From: Thamnidium elegans
Taxonomy: Eukaryota > Mucoromycota > Mucoromycetes > Mucorales > Mucoraceae
Reading direction: 5' to 3'
NCBI GenBank assembly: GCA_025201345.1
Contig: JAIXMG010000013.1
Span: 186,001-250,000, forward strand
Length of the DNA stretch: 64,000 nucleotides
The number at the start of each line of letters is the position of its first letter. Positions within the stretch are counted from its first letter, which is position 1. The notes under the pieces were generated by a model. It saw nothing but the letters and a program-made list of their open reading frames with translations. It was not told the origin of the DNA and searched no databases. Made by a program: the position numbers and the translations under genes. Below are positions 1-12,194 of this stretch, piece after piece.

Positions 1-758
1 ACCGAAAAAAAAATACCCCTCTCTTCGCGTAGCAACATATTAAACCTAATTCTATTCGTATTGTTGTCACTTAAAAACCCTAAAAACCTCAAAATACCCA
101 CACATTTAAAAAAAAAACGAGTTGGGTAACTTGGCAACGAAAAAAAAAAAATCTGATAAGCTACGGCTACTATCTTTACAAATCAAGTTTGAAATTTACT
201 GCCTCCCCTTAATCTACTTTAACCTTTTATAAATAGCTTACATTCCTGACTTTAATTATCTATCAAACCATATTCGCTTTTCTTGCGTAATAAGATACGG
301 TTTAAAGCACACCACAGATCGTTTCGCTTTAAACCATTAGTATTTTCAATCCCAGTTCTACACCAAAAAGAGTGAAACAAAAAGCTCTAGACACTTAATT
401 CATGCTTGCAAAAAAAAAAAAAATTGATTGTTTGCCTCGTACCTCAACCCAATCTATAAATTATTTAATCAGCACTAACCAAAAAAAACCACCCTTCCTC
501 CCTAAACGTCTCAAAATACGTTTTTTTTTTTTTTTCTTTCTTTATCAAAAAAAAAAAAAAAAAAAAAAAAAAGGCCAACCAATACTTTTGCAACATGTAG
601 AGCTCGAAATGTGTGTGTGCTTAGGGTAATACAATAACTCTTCTAATTTTAGAAAAAATGTTACGTGACGTTTGTTGTAAAAAAAAACAAAACAAAAAAC
701 GCCAATTTAACGATTTTTTTTTTTTTTTTATCTTTATTCATCATCTAAAACAAACATC
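1..758. other. Spacer upstream of first gene
   Basis: No convincing gene is seen. The stretch is A/T-rich with long A and T runs (around 523-535 and 547-573) and a T run just before the first start codon. The only open frame (402-629, +) is mostly poly-Lys/poly-Phe made by homopolymers and is not credible. The 3' part presumably holds the promoter of the gene at 759, but no motif stands out. Confidence 0.6.
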
Positions 759-1769
759 ATGTTGAGAGCAATTGGTTGGGTACTTGTATTTTTATTTCCC
801 ATTTTTATGGTATATATTACGGGTGGACCAGACAAAGGGCCATTATTAGACAACGACGAGTATGTCCGTCGAAAGAAGTTGGCCGACAAGAAGTTGGCCG
901 AAAAGAAGAATCCTGAACAACCAAAGAAAGCCAAAAAGAATAAGAAAAAGAAGTCATCTGACGTAAAGCCTGCAGTAGTAGAAGAACCTAAAGTAGAAGA
1001 AGAAAAGGTACAGGCTGTAGAAGAGCCTAAGAAGAAGAATAAAAAATCAAAGGCTGAACAAAAGCAAGAGCCTGTTGCAAAGAAACAACAACCTGTCAAA
1101 AAGCAAGAACCCAAGAAAAAGGAAGTAGCTGTTAAAAAGCAGGAGCCTAAGAAGGAGGAGCCCGTTGCTAAGAAGGGAGAGCCCGTTGCTAAGAAGGAAG
1201 AGCCCGTTGCTAAGCAACAAGAGTCCGTTGTCAAGAAGGAAGACGAAACACCAGTAAAAGACATTGATGAGCATATGGATCCTACCGCCAATTTTGCACG
1301 CGTGTTACGTATTCGTCCTGAGGAGGTCGAAGACGAATGGGAATCTGTACCATATGAAGAAGGATGGAGTCAAGTAAAGAGTAAGTAATATATAGATTCA
1401 CGAGAAAAAAGAAAAAAGCTAATTATAACAATTTGATCAGCTCGTCGCCCTGCTGCTTCAAGCTCAAAGCCTAATTTTGACGTAAACGCCGAGATAAACA
1501 ACTCTAGTGTCATCTCCAACTCTCTACTTGACAAAAAGCAGCGTGAGAACATGTCCAGAGCACAGAAGAAGAAGGAGGCCAAGATGGCCGCTGATAAATT
1601 ACAAGAAGAGCGTCTTCGTAAACACAAGAAGGAATTAGAAAAGGTCAAGATCCAAGAATTTTATTCATCTGGTAAAGGAAAGAATACACCTTGGGGTAAA
1701 AACGCAAGATCAAAGACACCTCAATCTGTTGCAAGTATAAATGAATTTGGTCAATTAATTTGGGAATAA
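759..1769 (+). CDS. Lys/Glu-rich single-pass membrane protein, unknown function
   Basis: Two exons (759-1380 and 1441-1769) joined by a GTAAGT...CAG intron of 60 nt give about 316 residues. Residues 4-21 (IGWVLVFLFPIFMVYITG) form one hydrophobic segment, followed by a very long charged region of Lys/Glu/Pro repeats. Within it, a KKEEPVAKKGEPVAKKEEP-type unit is repeated near residues 120-160. A conserved-looking acidic/aromatic patch follows (EDEWESVPYEEGW), and the C-terminus is basic coiled-coil-like (QKKKEAKMAADKLQEERLRK) ending in GQLIWE. The layout resembles an N-terminally anchored ER or organelle protein with a cytosolic coiled-coil tail, but I do not recognise the family. The intron phase and continued composition make the two-exon model firm; the function is unknown. 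Confidence 0.8.
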
Positions 1770-1973
1770 AACAATAAAATATTTTTTTTTCTGTCAATTA
1801 AAATTTCGAAAGGGGGGTTATGCAATCTTTATTTTTATGTGTGCAAAAAAGCAAAGTTTGGGTTTAGAGTTGTGCAAAACGAAATTATTATTTTACACGA
1901 TTTTTTTTTTCTGGAAGAAAAAAAAAAGGGAATGGGGTTGGGGTTTGTATACATGGTACTAAAAAAATTTTGT

Positions 1974-3131
1974 TTAAAAGTTAACATAGAAAGGATGAGA
2001 ATAGAAATCACAAACTTCTTCATGCACAGTGTTAGCAGATAACTTATAGTAGTATGCTGAATTAGCTTCTTCAGCAGAAGAAGGAATGATATCCTTAACG
2101 TTCATCATGTTGGTAATAGTTTCGTTACCGGTCCAACTATCTTGAACCTTGACAGATTCACGAGTTTCCATATTGATCTTATAAAGTTCCAAACCAGTTA
2201 AAGATTCAGTGTGAGCAGCAGAATCACGTTCTATTTAAAGAAAAAATTTAGAAAAAAAAATAATTATGTAATAATATATGTTACTTACGAATTTGAACAG
2301 AGAATGCTTCATTAGCATTTACTTCACCACCAAGAGCAGGAGAAACAAGTTCAACACCGAAACAACCACGATCAATATTTCCATTTAAGCCCTTATATTC
2401 TTCTTCTTCAGCAGCGTTAGAGTGAGAAGAAGATTTAACCTTGAAAACCTTGGACATCAAAGTACAATCGGGACCTGCTTTATTGTGAACCCAAACACTA
2501 AATTGGGGTTAGTATTTTTGTCTATTTTGATTTATATTAGATTTTTTAATTTACCGGACTTCAAATTGTCCAGGGAACTTGAGGCCCTTTACCTTGGTCA
2601 AGTCAACACTAAGATGGGTTATTTTTTTTTAGCTTTTTTTTTAAAAAAAACAAATTATTGGTAACAATAAAAAAAAAACTTACGTTAAACTAGCCTTCTT
2701 ATCCAACTTGTAGTTACCCTTCCAGATAGTTTGAAGATACTTGATCTTACCCTTGCTATCAATAGAATAAGCCTAAAATAAAAATGAGTATAATGAAAAT
2801 AAAAAAATCTATGTTTTATATTTACATCGACAGCGTTGATAACCTTGGCTTGAGCATTAGGCTTTCTAGCTATAAAATAAATAAACAAAACTTGTCAAAA
2901 AAAAAAACTTTTTTCTTATGTGTGTGTATATTTCGATCGAAACGATAATTTACTGACAACGACCTTGATTTTCTTTGGGTTAGTAAAAGTTTGGCTCTTC
3001 TTGGGTCCAGTAATAGCAATACCGCCACAGAACTTTTTTAAAGCAGCATCAATCTCATCTTGAAAACCAGCTTCGACAATAGATACTGCAAGAACTGCAA
3101 AAAGACAAGCGAAAAGTAAAGACAACTTCAT
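1974..3131 (-). CDS. Small secreted protein, six exons, unknown function
   Basis: The start at 3131 opens with a classic signal peptide (MKLSLLFACLFAVLAVSIVEA), followed by a mature domain with few cysteines (FCGGIAITGP near residue 35). Six exons can be joined through GT-AG introns. Internal segments read KPNAQAKVINAVD, YLQTIWKGNYKLDKKASL, LKFPGQFEVRVWVHNKAGP, an acidic AAEEEEYKGLNG loop, then a C-terminal exon ending HEEVCDFYSHPFYVNF. The total is about 260-270 residues with no membrane segment or KDEL. The F-x-V-x-V-W-V pattern suggests a beta-sandwich fold, but this is inference. I do not recognise the family. High intron density and perfect frame conservation across joins argue for a real gene. 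Confidence 0.75.
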
Positions 3132-3999
3132 CTTGATTATAAAAATTTGAATAAAAAAGAAGAAGAGAGAGAGAAACCAGAAAGCTATTTTTTTATTTTA
3201 AGGAGCAAAAAAAAAAAAAAAATTGCTCAAGATTACACAAGTATAAATTGATCTATTTTTAACAGAAAAGAAATCCAAAGTTGAGTTCAGCTCCGATTGG
3301 TCTTTTTTAAACGCTTCTTACTGCTTGTAATATTTCATAAACAAGAAAAAAAACCGTGCGGTTTTACAAATTAGATTAAGGCGGTTTCTCAAAAAAATAT
3401 TATTATTCTAGATGTGTCTCTATTCTGCTATATCTCTCAAGCAATCCACTTTCACCAATGAAAGCATAATTTTCCATTATCGGAAACAATAATAATTTGT
3501 TCAAAGCGAGGTTTTTGCTTTAGTTAAATATTTGCCTGAAATATACAGACACAAAAGTACTGAAAAAAGAGGCTAGTATGTTAATACAATTTATCACGCA
3601 TATCACTCTATTTTATCAACACCTATTATTTGACAAATTGCCTCCTGGATATAAAATGACCACATGTACCGAGTAAAAAAAAAAAAGATCGGCATTGTTT
3701 AGTTATACTTACCAGAAACTATTTCTTCAATATACTAAAAAAAAAAAAAAAGTGATACGTTTTCATTGTTTACAATTAAAAATAGGAAAAAAAAAGTTCT
3801 CTCATTTATTTACGCGTATCATTCAGTTACCAAGCAACCCATTTTATTTTATTTTATTTTTTTTGAAAAAAAAAAAGCAGGTTTGCTATTTTAGTTCACA
3901 GAAAAGTAAAAATAAATTACCCACATTTTTTATTTGTACACATGCATTTTTTTTTTTTCTTTTTTTATAATTTTTTTTTCTTGCATTCACGTTTTTCTT
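3132..3999. other. Spacer with promoter of secreted-protein gene
   Basis: No gene seen. The region holds the presumed promoter of the minus-strand secreted-protein gene (start 3131) on its left and the 3' end of the sestrin gene on its right. Frames at 3695-3970 and 3942-4226 are built from A/T runs or shadow the sestrin 3' exon. Confidence 0.5.
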
Positions 4000-6295
4000 T
4001 TATACTTCAGATATTAAACATAATCCATAACATAACACTGCTTGTTTTCTGGCAGATGCTACCAACAAGTTCACGTGACACTTTTCTTCTGGTCGAAGAG
4101 AAATACCAATGTTACACCAATCATTTTTCTGTATCTTGCTCGGAGACATACAAAGGGTCTCTATATACTTTGTTGTACGATCATTTAAATAAGTGGGAAT
4201 ATCAGAATATGAATAGTCTTCTTTAGTTACGCCCATGATCTTTTGGGTATAGTACCAAATAGCATATCTTAGAGGTGATGTATCCACTACATCTTCTACT
4301 ACAGGATGAAATATACTATACAAAAAAAAATATATATATATATATATTAAAAAAAAATCCGTATCACAAATAGAAATTAATTGTACCTCCAATCTGTTAT
4401 ACTAATGGCTTCTGTAAACTCCTGAACTAAATCATCTCCAATACCCGGTAAATAATGGTTTGCTAAATCACAGCCATGATCTTCCCAGCAGTATTCTCCC
4501 AACATAAACTCCATTTCTTGATCATTTTCTTGATCAAACACTTGATGTTGAATAGTACTAGATTGATGAGAGTCAGTATCAACAAACGATTCCAAATCAT
4601 CGTATATTTTATTTCCTTCGGTTATAGTAACCTGTTCTTGTTGCTGGTTATTAAAGTTTGTATTAATTGTCATCTTGCTCCCGTCTTGAATCTTTATCTT
4701 TTCTAAACTCTCCAATAACTGTTCTTTAACACCGCAATTCTTTTTAGATTTTAATTTATGAATTAATTGTTCAGTATGGTTTAAATCTTCTTGTGCTTCA
4801 TTCATGGTAGATACACCTAATCCAATACCGTGATCTGAAGAAAAGTACTGGTCTTCTTTTTCTTGCTGCCAACTTGTACCATTAGACATACTTCCTTGAT
4901 CTAAACTAGGTAAATCGAGCTCATTTTCAATACCTCCAGCATGTTGTTGATGATGATCTCGAGGTAAATAAAACCCGCCCGTCATATCGATTTCGGGTGT
5001 AATGCCACATCCTAATATAAAACTAGAGAGGCCTAAAAATGTAGCGATAATTAAAGTAGCTTGTACTAATTCTCCTCTACTCCAAGCATCGCCAATACCA
5101 CCCGTTAATAACTGCTGAATGTCTTCAGTATCAAGCTTCCAAGGTTGCCTTGCTAATTTTAAAATCAACATGGATATTTTACGTAATTTGTGAGGTACAT
5201 AATCAAGCCCTCGTAACCAATTCGGGTCACCCCCATTATACAGAAACTCAATCTTGGAACTGGAAAAGAGGTACTGACATTCTTGCTCAGCTGCTACCAT
5301 CAGGCCAATATATGCCTTCCAAGTGCGATGCAAAGGACCCATGGTACCCTTCATAATCTTTGAGAACGTAACATGATAGATTTCAAAAAAGGTTGGGAAG
5401 AATGAAAGTACACGAAACAGGTTTGCTAATCTGCCTTCATCAGTAAACGTTTTAATCATCATCTGTCGTACATATTCATCAGACGGTCTACCACCAGTAA
5501 AATCTGGTGTGTTGGCTGCTGAAATAAAAGGTTGTTTTGTCATGGTATTTTTAATCTTGGTGCTATCGTTTGGCATAGAAGGGTCTTCTTCCTCGCTCTC
5601 TTCCTTTTTTGTTAGTGGTTCATCGATAACTGAATTGTTACTGGACCAAGGCGAAAAAGATAAATTGGATGAACGAGGGTAAAGTACAGCTGCTTGTTGA
5701 AAACTTGAATTATTTGATTCCAATGAAAATATATCAAATAATGGGATAAAATAAGAAGGTGATTTATATTTTGGTTGTGGTATTGCAATTGTCGTAGTTT
5801 CCTTTTTTAAAAATAAAAAAAAAAATTTGCATTAAAAAAAAAAGAAAGTTAAATAAAATATTCTCACCTTTAAACCAATTAATAAACCTTTAAATGTTTG
5901 TCTAACATCGGAGTATGGACACGATATAGATAATCTGAGTATGGTTAATAGAAAATAAAATAATTGTTTACTGTATTCATCGTCTTCGCATTGAATGGTA
6001 TGATCTGTTACTGAATGATCAGATAAAGTAGGCGAGGTTGTAATTGGTGAAAGTGAACTACGGATATATGATTTGACAACTTGGATGATCTTTTCAAGTG
6101 CCGTGGCTCTATCTTCATAATTATCTACTTGTAATCCTTTAAATAATGCTATGCGTTGTCTACAAGACTGAAGTTGACTTGCTCTCGAGTCTCGAACTTA
6201 ACTTGCTTTTTTAGTTTTTTTTTTTTTTTTTTTAGTTTTTTTATTTATTTTTTAACTCGCTTACTTATTTCGGCTGTGGAATCTTCTTGATTCAT
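4000..6295 (-). CDS. Sestrin-family protein (PA26 domain), leucine-sensor homologue
   Basis: Four exons: a ten-residue start exon at 6295, then about 5880-6200, 4398-5813 and 4000-4319. The protein is about 690 residues, longer than animal sestrins (about 480-550) because of an insert around TEGNKIYDD and acidic linkers. N-terminal half: LHRTWKAYIGLMVAAEQECQYL, GGDPNWLRGLDYVPHKL and WSRGELVQATLIIATFLGLSSF match the sestrin helical domain. The redox Cys and Tyr (CQY) are present, but the position of the relay His is Ser. C-terminal half: EYCWEDHGCDLANHYLPGIG, DTSPLRYAIWYYTQKIMG, then EEKCHVNLLVASARKQAVL. In animals sestrins bind GATOR2 and restrain TORC1 when leucine is low. Assignment is firm by motif order; leucine sensing in this organism is inference. 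Confidence 0.9.
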
Positions 6296-8971
6296 CTTAA
6301 ACTAATGTTGAACAATATATATATATATAAAAAAAAAACTCAAAAAAATGCTTTTTTTTTTGTCTTGTCAAGTATATTTTATACAAAAAAAGTATAAACG
6401 AAAAAAAGGAAAAAAGATAAAATAAAAAAAATAAAATATGGGTTTTTTTTTTTACTCACATTTTTTTTTCCGTGACGTATTTTATAATGCTCAAAAAAAA
6501 AAAAAAAAAAAAAAAAAGGTATAAATTCTCAATTAAGCTTTTCTGTAACAATGTATAAAAAGATATATACACATAATCACTGTGTAAAAAATATCTCGTT
6601 CAATCACATCTCTTTCTTTAATCAAATTTTCTATTTTACCACTCTTTTTTAAAACTCCAGCAGTTTTCTACTGCATTTGGGAGACAACATGACATCATGT
6701 TGGCACAAAACATATTCCCCGTGACTCGCATCATTGATTTGGCCTACCCAGTTTCCCGCGCCATCATCTCTCCCCCCTTCTTTTATATACACACAGACTC
6801 CTCGAAAAAAAAGGTCCCTGCTCCAAACTTATTAGAGAAGCCAGCGAAAAAGTCTACAAAAAAAAAAAAAAAAAAAAAAAAAGACGCCGCTCAAAATACT
6901 TGTAATATGCAAGTATGAGACAATTTGAATATACTTTTTTTTTTTTAAAAATAAACAATTCTATAAATGCATATATAAAAGGAATAGAAGTATTTGTACA
7001 AAAAAAAAATTGTTTATTTTGTTTTCTGTAAACAACATTTTGTAGCAATCTATAACACTCAAAAAAAAAAAAAAATGCAATTACTAAATATAATGATTTT
7101 AAAAAGGTTTAAACTACCTAGTGTATAATAATAACAAAAAGGTTTCTTTCTCGCTTTTCTTTTTTTTAATATACATAAACACAAGTACTATCCTATACTC
7201 TCTTAACTACTGTCCACGTAGCAATTGGATTAAAATTTCTTTTAGCGCTCCGGTACCTTTTTTTTAAAAAAAGATGACTTCGTTTCCATGGTAATTTAAT
7301 TTTACCATTAGCGGTTTCGTTGCTATGCCGAGCTTTTCTTCTTAACAATGGTTCGTTTTTTAAAATTAGCATTTATTCGGCCTACACCCCTCAGGATTTT
7401 TTTATTTATTTTTCCAGTCTTTTTACGGCTGTCCCAGATACCTTCCTTATATGACAATAGAGGTTACTTTGGGGGTACTGGGGCACATCTGAGTTTTTTT
7501 TAAATTGGGGGGCATTTGGGGGATCGTTAGAAAATTCAAAAATATATTACTTGTTTAAATATTTGAATTAATAGCTACGGAAGTGCCCTGATAGTAGAAT
7601 GTCCTACAGCAACGGAAACACATCGCAAAAGCAGTAGTAATAACGAATAGCTTACCTACAAAAAAAAATAACGATTAGGTTCGATTCAATTACAAGTTGC
7701 TATATAAGTATGCATATACTTCTATTGACACTGAGGTGTCATTTATAACAAATCTAGTAGAGAATAAGCAAAAATAATGAATACAATGAAAAAGTAAAAT
7801 TTCGTATAATGTACTTACTTGAAAGACGGCTTTCAGTTCATATAATATAGTCCTATTATGTAGTATCATGTCAGTAACAATACAAAAATAATAATTAATG
7901 GTATATATATGTTTACCTTGGGCTCCAGTTGTGGTAAGAAAATATATAAACCAGTATACGAAGTTATATGATAGTTAAAATTTACGGTTAGTATATGAGG
8001 AAAGAGTCTTGTTTGGTTTACTTTACTTTAAAGAAAGAGGAAGAGAGTTACGTCGATTAATGCATAATTTTGTTCAAATTGGTCGTTAAATTGTTTTTAA
8101 TGACAATTAAAGAAACATAATTTTGCTTGTTCAATCGTATTATACTTACCTTTAGATTATACTTAAGTTATAACCTTAGACTGAACACCGTTTGAGAGCC
8201 ATTTCGTTATAATTAACTGGCAAGTGTATCTCTATATTCAAACAAAAAAAGGGTGGAAAGTATCAGTTTCATAATTTTTTTTTTTTTTCATATATGACAC
8301 CCAATTTTACTTATTTTATAGAAATACATTGCTCTGACAATCAAGACAGCTATTGAAACTCTTTCTCTGCTTGGACTCCTACTCTGCTTGGACTCTGAAT
8401 AGCGTTAGTGATAGCTGGTACAGCTATATTTTCAAGCTGATGCTACCCTTTGGTCCTCTTTTCCTCTCATGTTTTTTTTACCTCATGAAAGGTTTTTAAG
8501 AGGGTTTTAGTGAGGACAGGGTTTAGTACTATGAACACAGCGTATTTATATACGCAAGAATATTGTCTACTCGTAATTCACGTACATGGTTTCCGTTATA
8601 AAGACTGCTTTATATGTATTAGTACAGGTAAGATATCTAATTATAAATTTGATCTAGTTTGAAGCTCATCATTTACAGTAGATAAAACTTACATTTACTT
8701 TTATCACTCACTCAAGATAATACATCATGATAACATGCTCATTGTAATTTATTATTATTATTAATGGTACGATATGATATAACAATTATCAAAAAAAAAA
8801 AAAAAAAAAAAAAAAAACGCAAGAGAAAAAGAGTGCAGAATTTCTTTCTGCTGAGCATTTATATTCCCCTCCCCCCAAAAGAAACACATAATTCTTTTTT
8901 TACTTTTTGTTTTTTTCAACAAATAATAAACAAAAAAGTTATACAGGCACAACAATAAATAGTGCGGTGTA

Positions 8972-9006
<35 letters not shown>

Positions 9007-9368
9007 GTTAGGTAAGACGAGAAATAGGTTATCGTAGCCCTTTTTTTTTTTTTTTTGCTTGTGATTTTTTTTTAAAAAAAGAAAGTGCAGAGTCCTCAGT
9101 TCCCTTCTTTTTTTTATATTTCCTTCAAGAAGTGCTACGATAGAAATAAAAGGATTGTCATGATACATAACCTACTCTAGATTCCTTTGATGCGTATTGA
9201 GCAGATTTTAACTGTATAGAAAAAATACCCTATAAAAGGAAAAACGCTAATGCCTTTTGTATAGAGACCAAAACCATAAATATACAGGTTTTTTTTTATA
9301 TATTATTTTTTTATTTATATTACGGTTATGTTATATATCAGGAAAAAAAGTAATGCTGAATACTCTTT
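6296..9368. other. 3-kb spacer, no gene seen
   Basis: Beyond the sestrin promoter nothing convincing is coded. A weak short frame at 6697-6918 (+) starts MLAQNIFPVTRIIDLAYPVS but degenerates into a poly-Lys A-run. Long A/T homopolymers occur at 8791-8817, 8972-9004 and 9041-9056. A short direct repeat, CTCTGCTTGGACTC, appears twice at about 8368-8396. No tRNA-like or snRNA-like structure was recognised. Confidence 0.5.
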
Positions 9369-10986
9369 TTATAAGAGACTGGCAAAGACTCTGTTATGAC
9401 GACATATACTTGGTCCATACTCATCATACTCTGCTTTGGTATGACAAGAATTATAAAATTCTCCCTGTATATTAAAAAAAAGAAAAAAAAAGTTAAATCA
9501 AGAATAAAAACAACATACAAAAAATAACTTACAGTAGAAGCTAATAAACTACCACCGAACCAAACAGCATGACGTTGTTTCTTATGAGAAATGACATTTA
9601 CTTCCATAGGTGTTGCTTTCATAGCAGAACCACTAGTTGCCTCACTAAGTTGAATACGTCTATCGACCGTACGCTTAATATCACGTTGAAGTCTCTTATC
9701 GAATCCTTTAAACATGGTAGATCCACCAGACAATACAATGTTTTTATATAATCCTCTACGAACATCAATAGGACTGGTTTGAATAACTGTATCGACAATC
9801 TCGGGTAAAGGTGTCAAGAAATCAGAACTGGCAATTTCTGGGTTGAAAAAGATCTCGGGTGCAAGGAAACGTTCAAATCCAATATCAACAGAATAGTCCT
9901 ATTAAAAAAGTGTTTTAACAACCAAAAAAAACCTATGTTTTCTTTTTCTTTTTTTCTTTTTTACCTTGCCAGTCAAAGAATGAACACCATCGTATTTTTT
10001 AAAGTACTTTTGAGGTTCTTGTTCATATTTTTTGAACTCCTTGACAATATCGGGACAGACATAACTGTAATCTTCCTTGATAGCTTGAGCAATACGGAAA
10101 GAGTCCTCGGGAGGAATGTTAGTTTCACCACGTTCACGAAGTAAATTTTGAACAAAAGAAGTAATATCACTACCAGCAATAGGTACACTCTTGATAGAAC
10201 TAGCAATAACGTAACCTTCAGCCTATACTACTTTTTCAGTTTACATCATTTTTTTTAAAAATTATATATTACTTACAACAGGAATGACGTGAGTAACACC
10301 ATCACCAGAATCAACAACTGTACCAGTTAAAGTTTGTTCACTTACTTTACTTGAAGTCCAAGAAGCAGCCAAGGCCAAAACAGCTTGAACAGCAATATAA
10401 AGGCCTTGCACGTTAAAAGATTCAAACATAATTTCTGCTGTCATTTCACGATTCTCTGGAGAATTCATGGGAGGTTCAGTCTATAATGTAAGTAAATTTA
10501 ATACGCTATTTCCCTTCATCTACTAATTTTATATATATATACCAAAAGAAAGTGATGGTCTTCAGGTTCACAACGCAAGTATTTAAAGATGGATTGTTCC
10601 CAAAATCTCTCCATATGATCCCAGTTACTAATTTGACCATGACGAATAGGATAATTTAAAGCCATGGTTTTAGCATGAGCAAGTGCTTCATCTCCAATAT
10701 AAAAATCAAGGTCTTCAATACCTCGCTTAGAAGCTAAATTGTTGCTGAGGAAAGAAGGCTTATTGGGAATTCCTGGTCTACCCGTACTGGAGGGTGATTC
10801 TCGTGTAGAAATAGCAGTGGGAAAAACAAAAGATGGCTCATTGTTTCCACTAAACCCAAGCTTAGTGTACCTTTTAATACAAGTTTCCTTTATTTTTTAG
10901 TATTTTTCTGTATTATACGCGTCGTTTTTTTCTAGAGTTACTTACCCTGTACCGTTATCCATAACTACAACTGGCAATCTACTCAT
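9369..10986 (-). CDS. ARP3: Actin-related protein 3 (Arp2/3 complex)
   Basis: Six exons encode a complete Arp3. Exon 1 starts [14 protein letters not shown], the actin-fold phosphate-1 loop. Later exons give [56 protein letters not shown] (phosphate 2), [40 protein letters not shown] (adenosine motif) and [13 protein letters not shown]. The last exon ends [15 protein letters not shown]. The [10 protein letters not shown] and [15 protein letters not shown] segments are Arp3-specific rather than actin or Arp2. The protein nucleates branched actin filaments with Arp2 and five ARPC subunits, serving endocytic patches. The first two introns lie within the first 170 codons. Start chosen because it gives the family's N-terminus and no upstream ATG is in frame. 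Confidence 0.95.
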
Positions 10987-11918
10987 TTTTTTCTTCTATT
11001 CTTTATATATGCGTATTAAAAAAAAAGGTAGAATAAATATATTTTTTTAAAAAAAAAATCAAGTTAAAAAACATAGCCAAGCTTTATAAGTAAGCGGGGA
11101 TACAAAGTTATTACAAAATAGGACGGGTATTCAATTTACCAAAAGGTAAGAGTAGAAACACAGAGTAAAGAAGGATTATTCTTATAAGAAAAAGTATATA
11201 TCTCGTGTGCGATACCATCTTGTAATAAGCACTAGGTTTAACAGACTTAATTCCCGAAAGAGTTCAATCAAGTAGTTTTTTAAAACAGTGATTTAATTCT
11301 CCTGGTTTTCTAACCTCTTCACAATGCTTCGAGATACTTTTTATGTATCTTTGTGTGTATTAGCAAAAGGTTTCTAATTCGTATTATAGTACTTACTACT
11401 TTTTAAAATGTACTTATATCCTATAAATTATATAATCCTGTCTTTCTTGGTTTCTTTTTTTTAAAAAAACACCTCTATTTTCTCTTTTAATTTGGATACT
11501 TTAGAGTGGAAAAAAAAAAGGAAGTATATCTTCCTGTGCTTTCATTCTACTCTAATTTTATGACAGACTTTTGAAATATAAAATCCTATAAACAGGTTTT
11601 TTTTCCCTCTAAAAAATATAATTGACAGCCAGGCTTAAAAACGTGCGTTTTTCTTTAATTAGGAGTGCATGCATAAAATAGGATTCTCTGCTACTTTTTT
11701 TTTTTAAAATCTGATACTCAGCAAATTAAGCATTTCAATTGACCAAAAGAGTCGCATAAACAAAAATCCCGATTCAAAAGTAGTTCATCATATTTCTGTC
11801 ATTTTTTTCTGAAACCTTCAATAAACCCTGCTGTTTAAAACGAACCAACCCACTGGTAATTTTCCTTTTTATCTTTTTATCTTTTTATTTAATTTTTTTT
11901 TTTAAAAAAAAAAAAAAA
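10987..11918. other. Divergent promoter region between ARP3 and next gene
   Basis: No gene seen. This 0.9-kb A/T-rich stretch separates two divergently transcribed genes and presumably holds both promoters. A T/A run (about 11891-11918) directly precedes the start codon of the plus-strand gene. Confidence 0.5.
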
Positions 11919-12150
11919 ATGACAGGTCATGTAGTTTATGCGTGTAAATGTCTTAATATACAAATTCATCTCGCTACCAAGTATTATTTAGAAGGTCATG
12001 AAAAGTACAGAAGAGAAAAGTTTGTTAGGTTGGAAGAAGCAGGTATTTCAGGTTGGTTTTTTGAATTAGGTATTAAAGGTGTGACAATTGTAAGTTTATA
12101 AAAGAACCCTTTTTTTTTTTTTTGCTTTCCTACATAAAGAAACACACATA

Positions 12151-12194
<44 letters not shown>

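Noticed and set aside
402..629. 75-codon frame near the window start
   Set aside because: Mostly homopolymer-coded Phe and Lys; typical chance frame in A/T runs.
734..1291. Long minus-strand frame opposite the Lys/Glu-rich gene
   Set aside because: Mirror of the repetitive AAG/GAA codons; the plus strand has the membrane helix, a good intron and a conserved-looking tail.
6697..6918. Short frame MLAQNIFPVTRIIDLAYPVS with a plausible start
   Set aside because: It runs into poly-Lys encoded by a long A-run, has no homology I recognise and no intron support; left as part of the spacer.
7672..7700. GGTTCGATTCAA, resembling a tRNA B box
   Set aside because: No pairing acceptor stem, anticodon arm or A box at the right distance.
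8761..9168. 135-codon minus-strand frame
   Set aside because: Built from poly-Lys and poly-Phe runs and without recognisable content.
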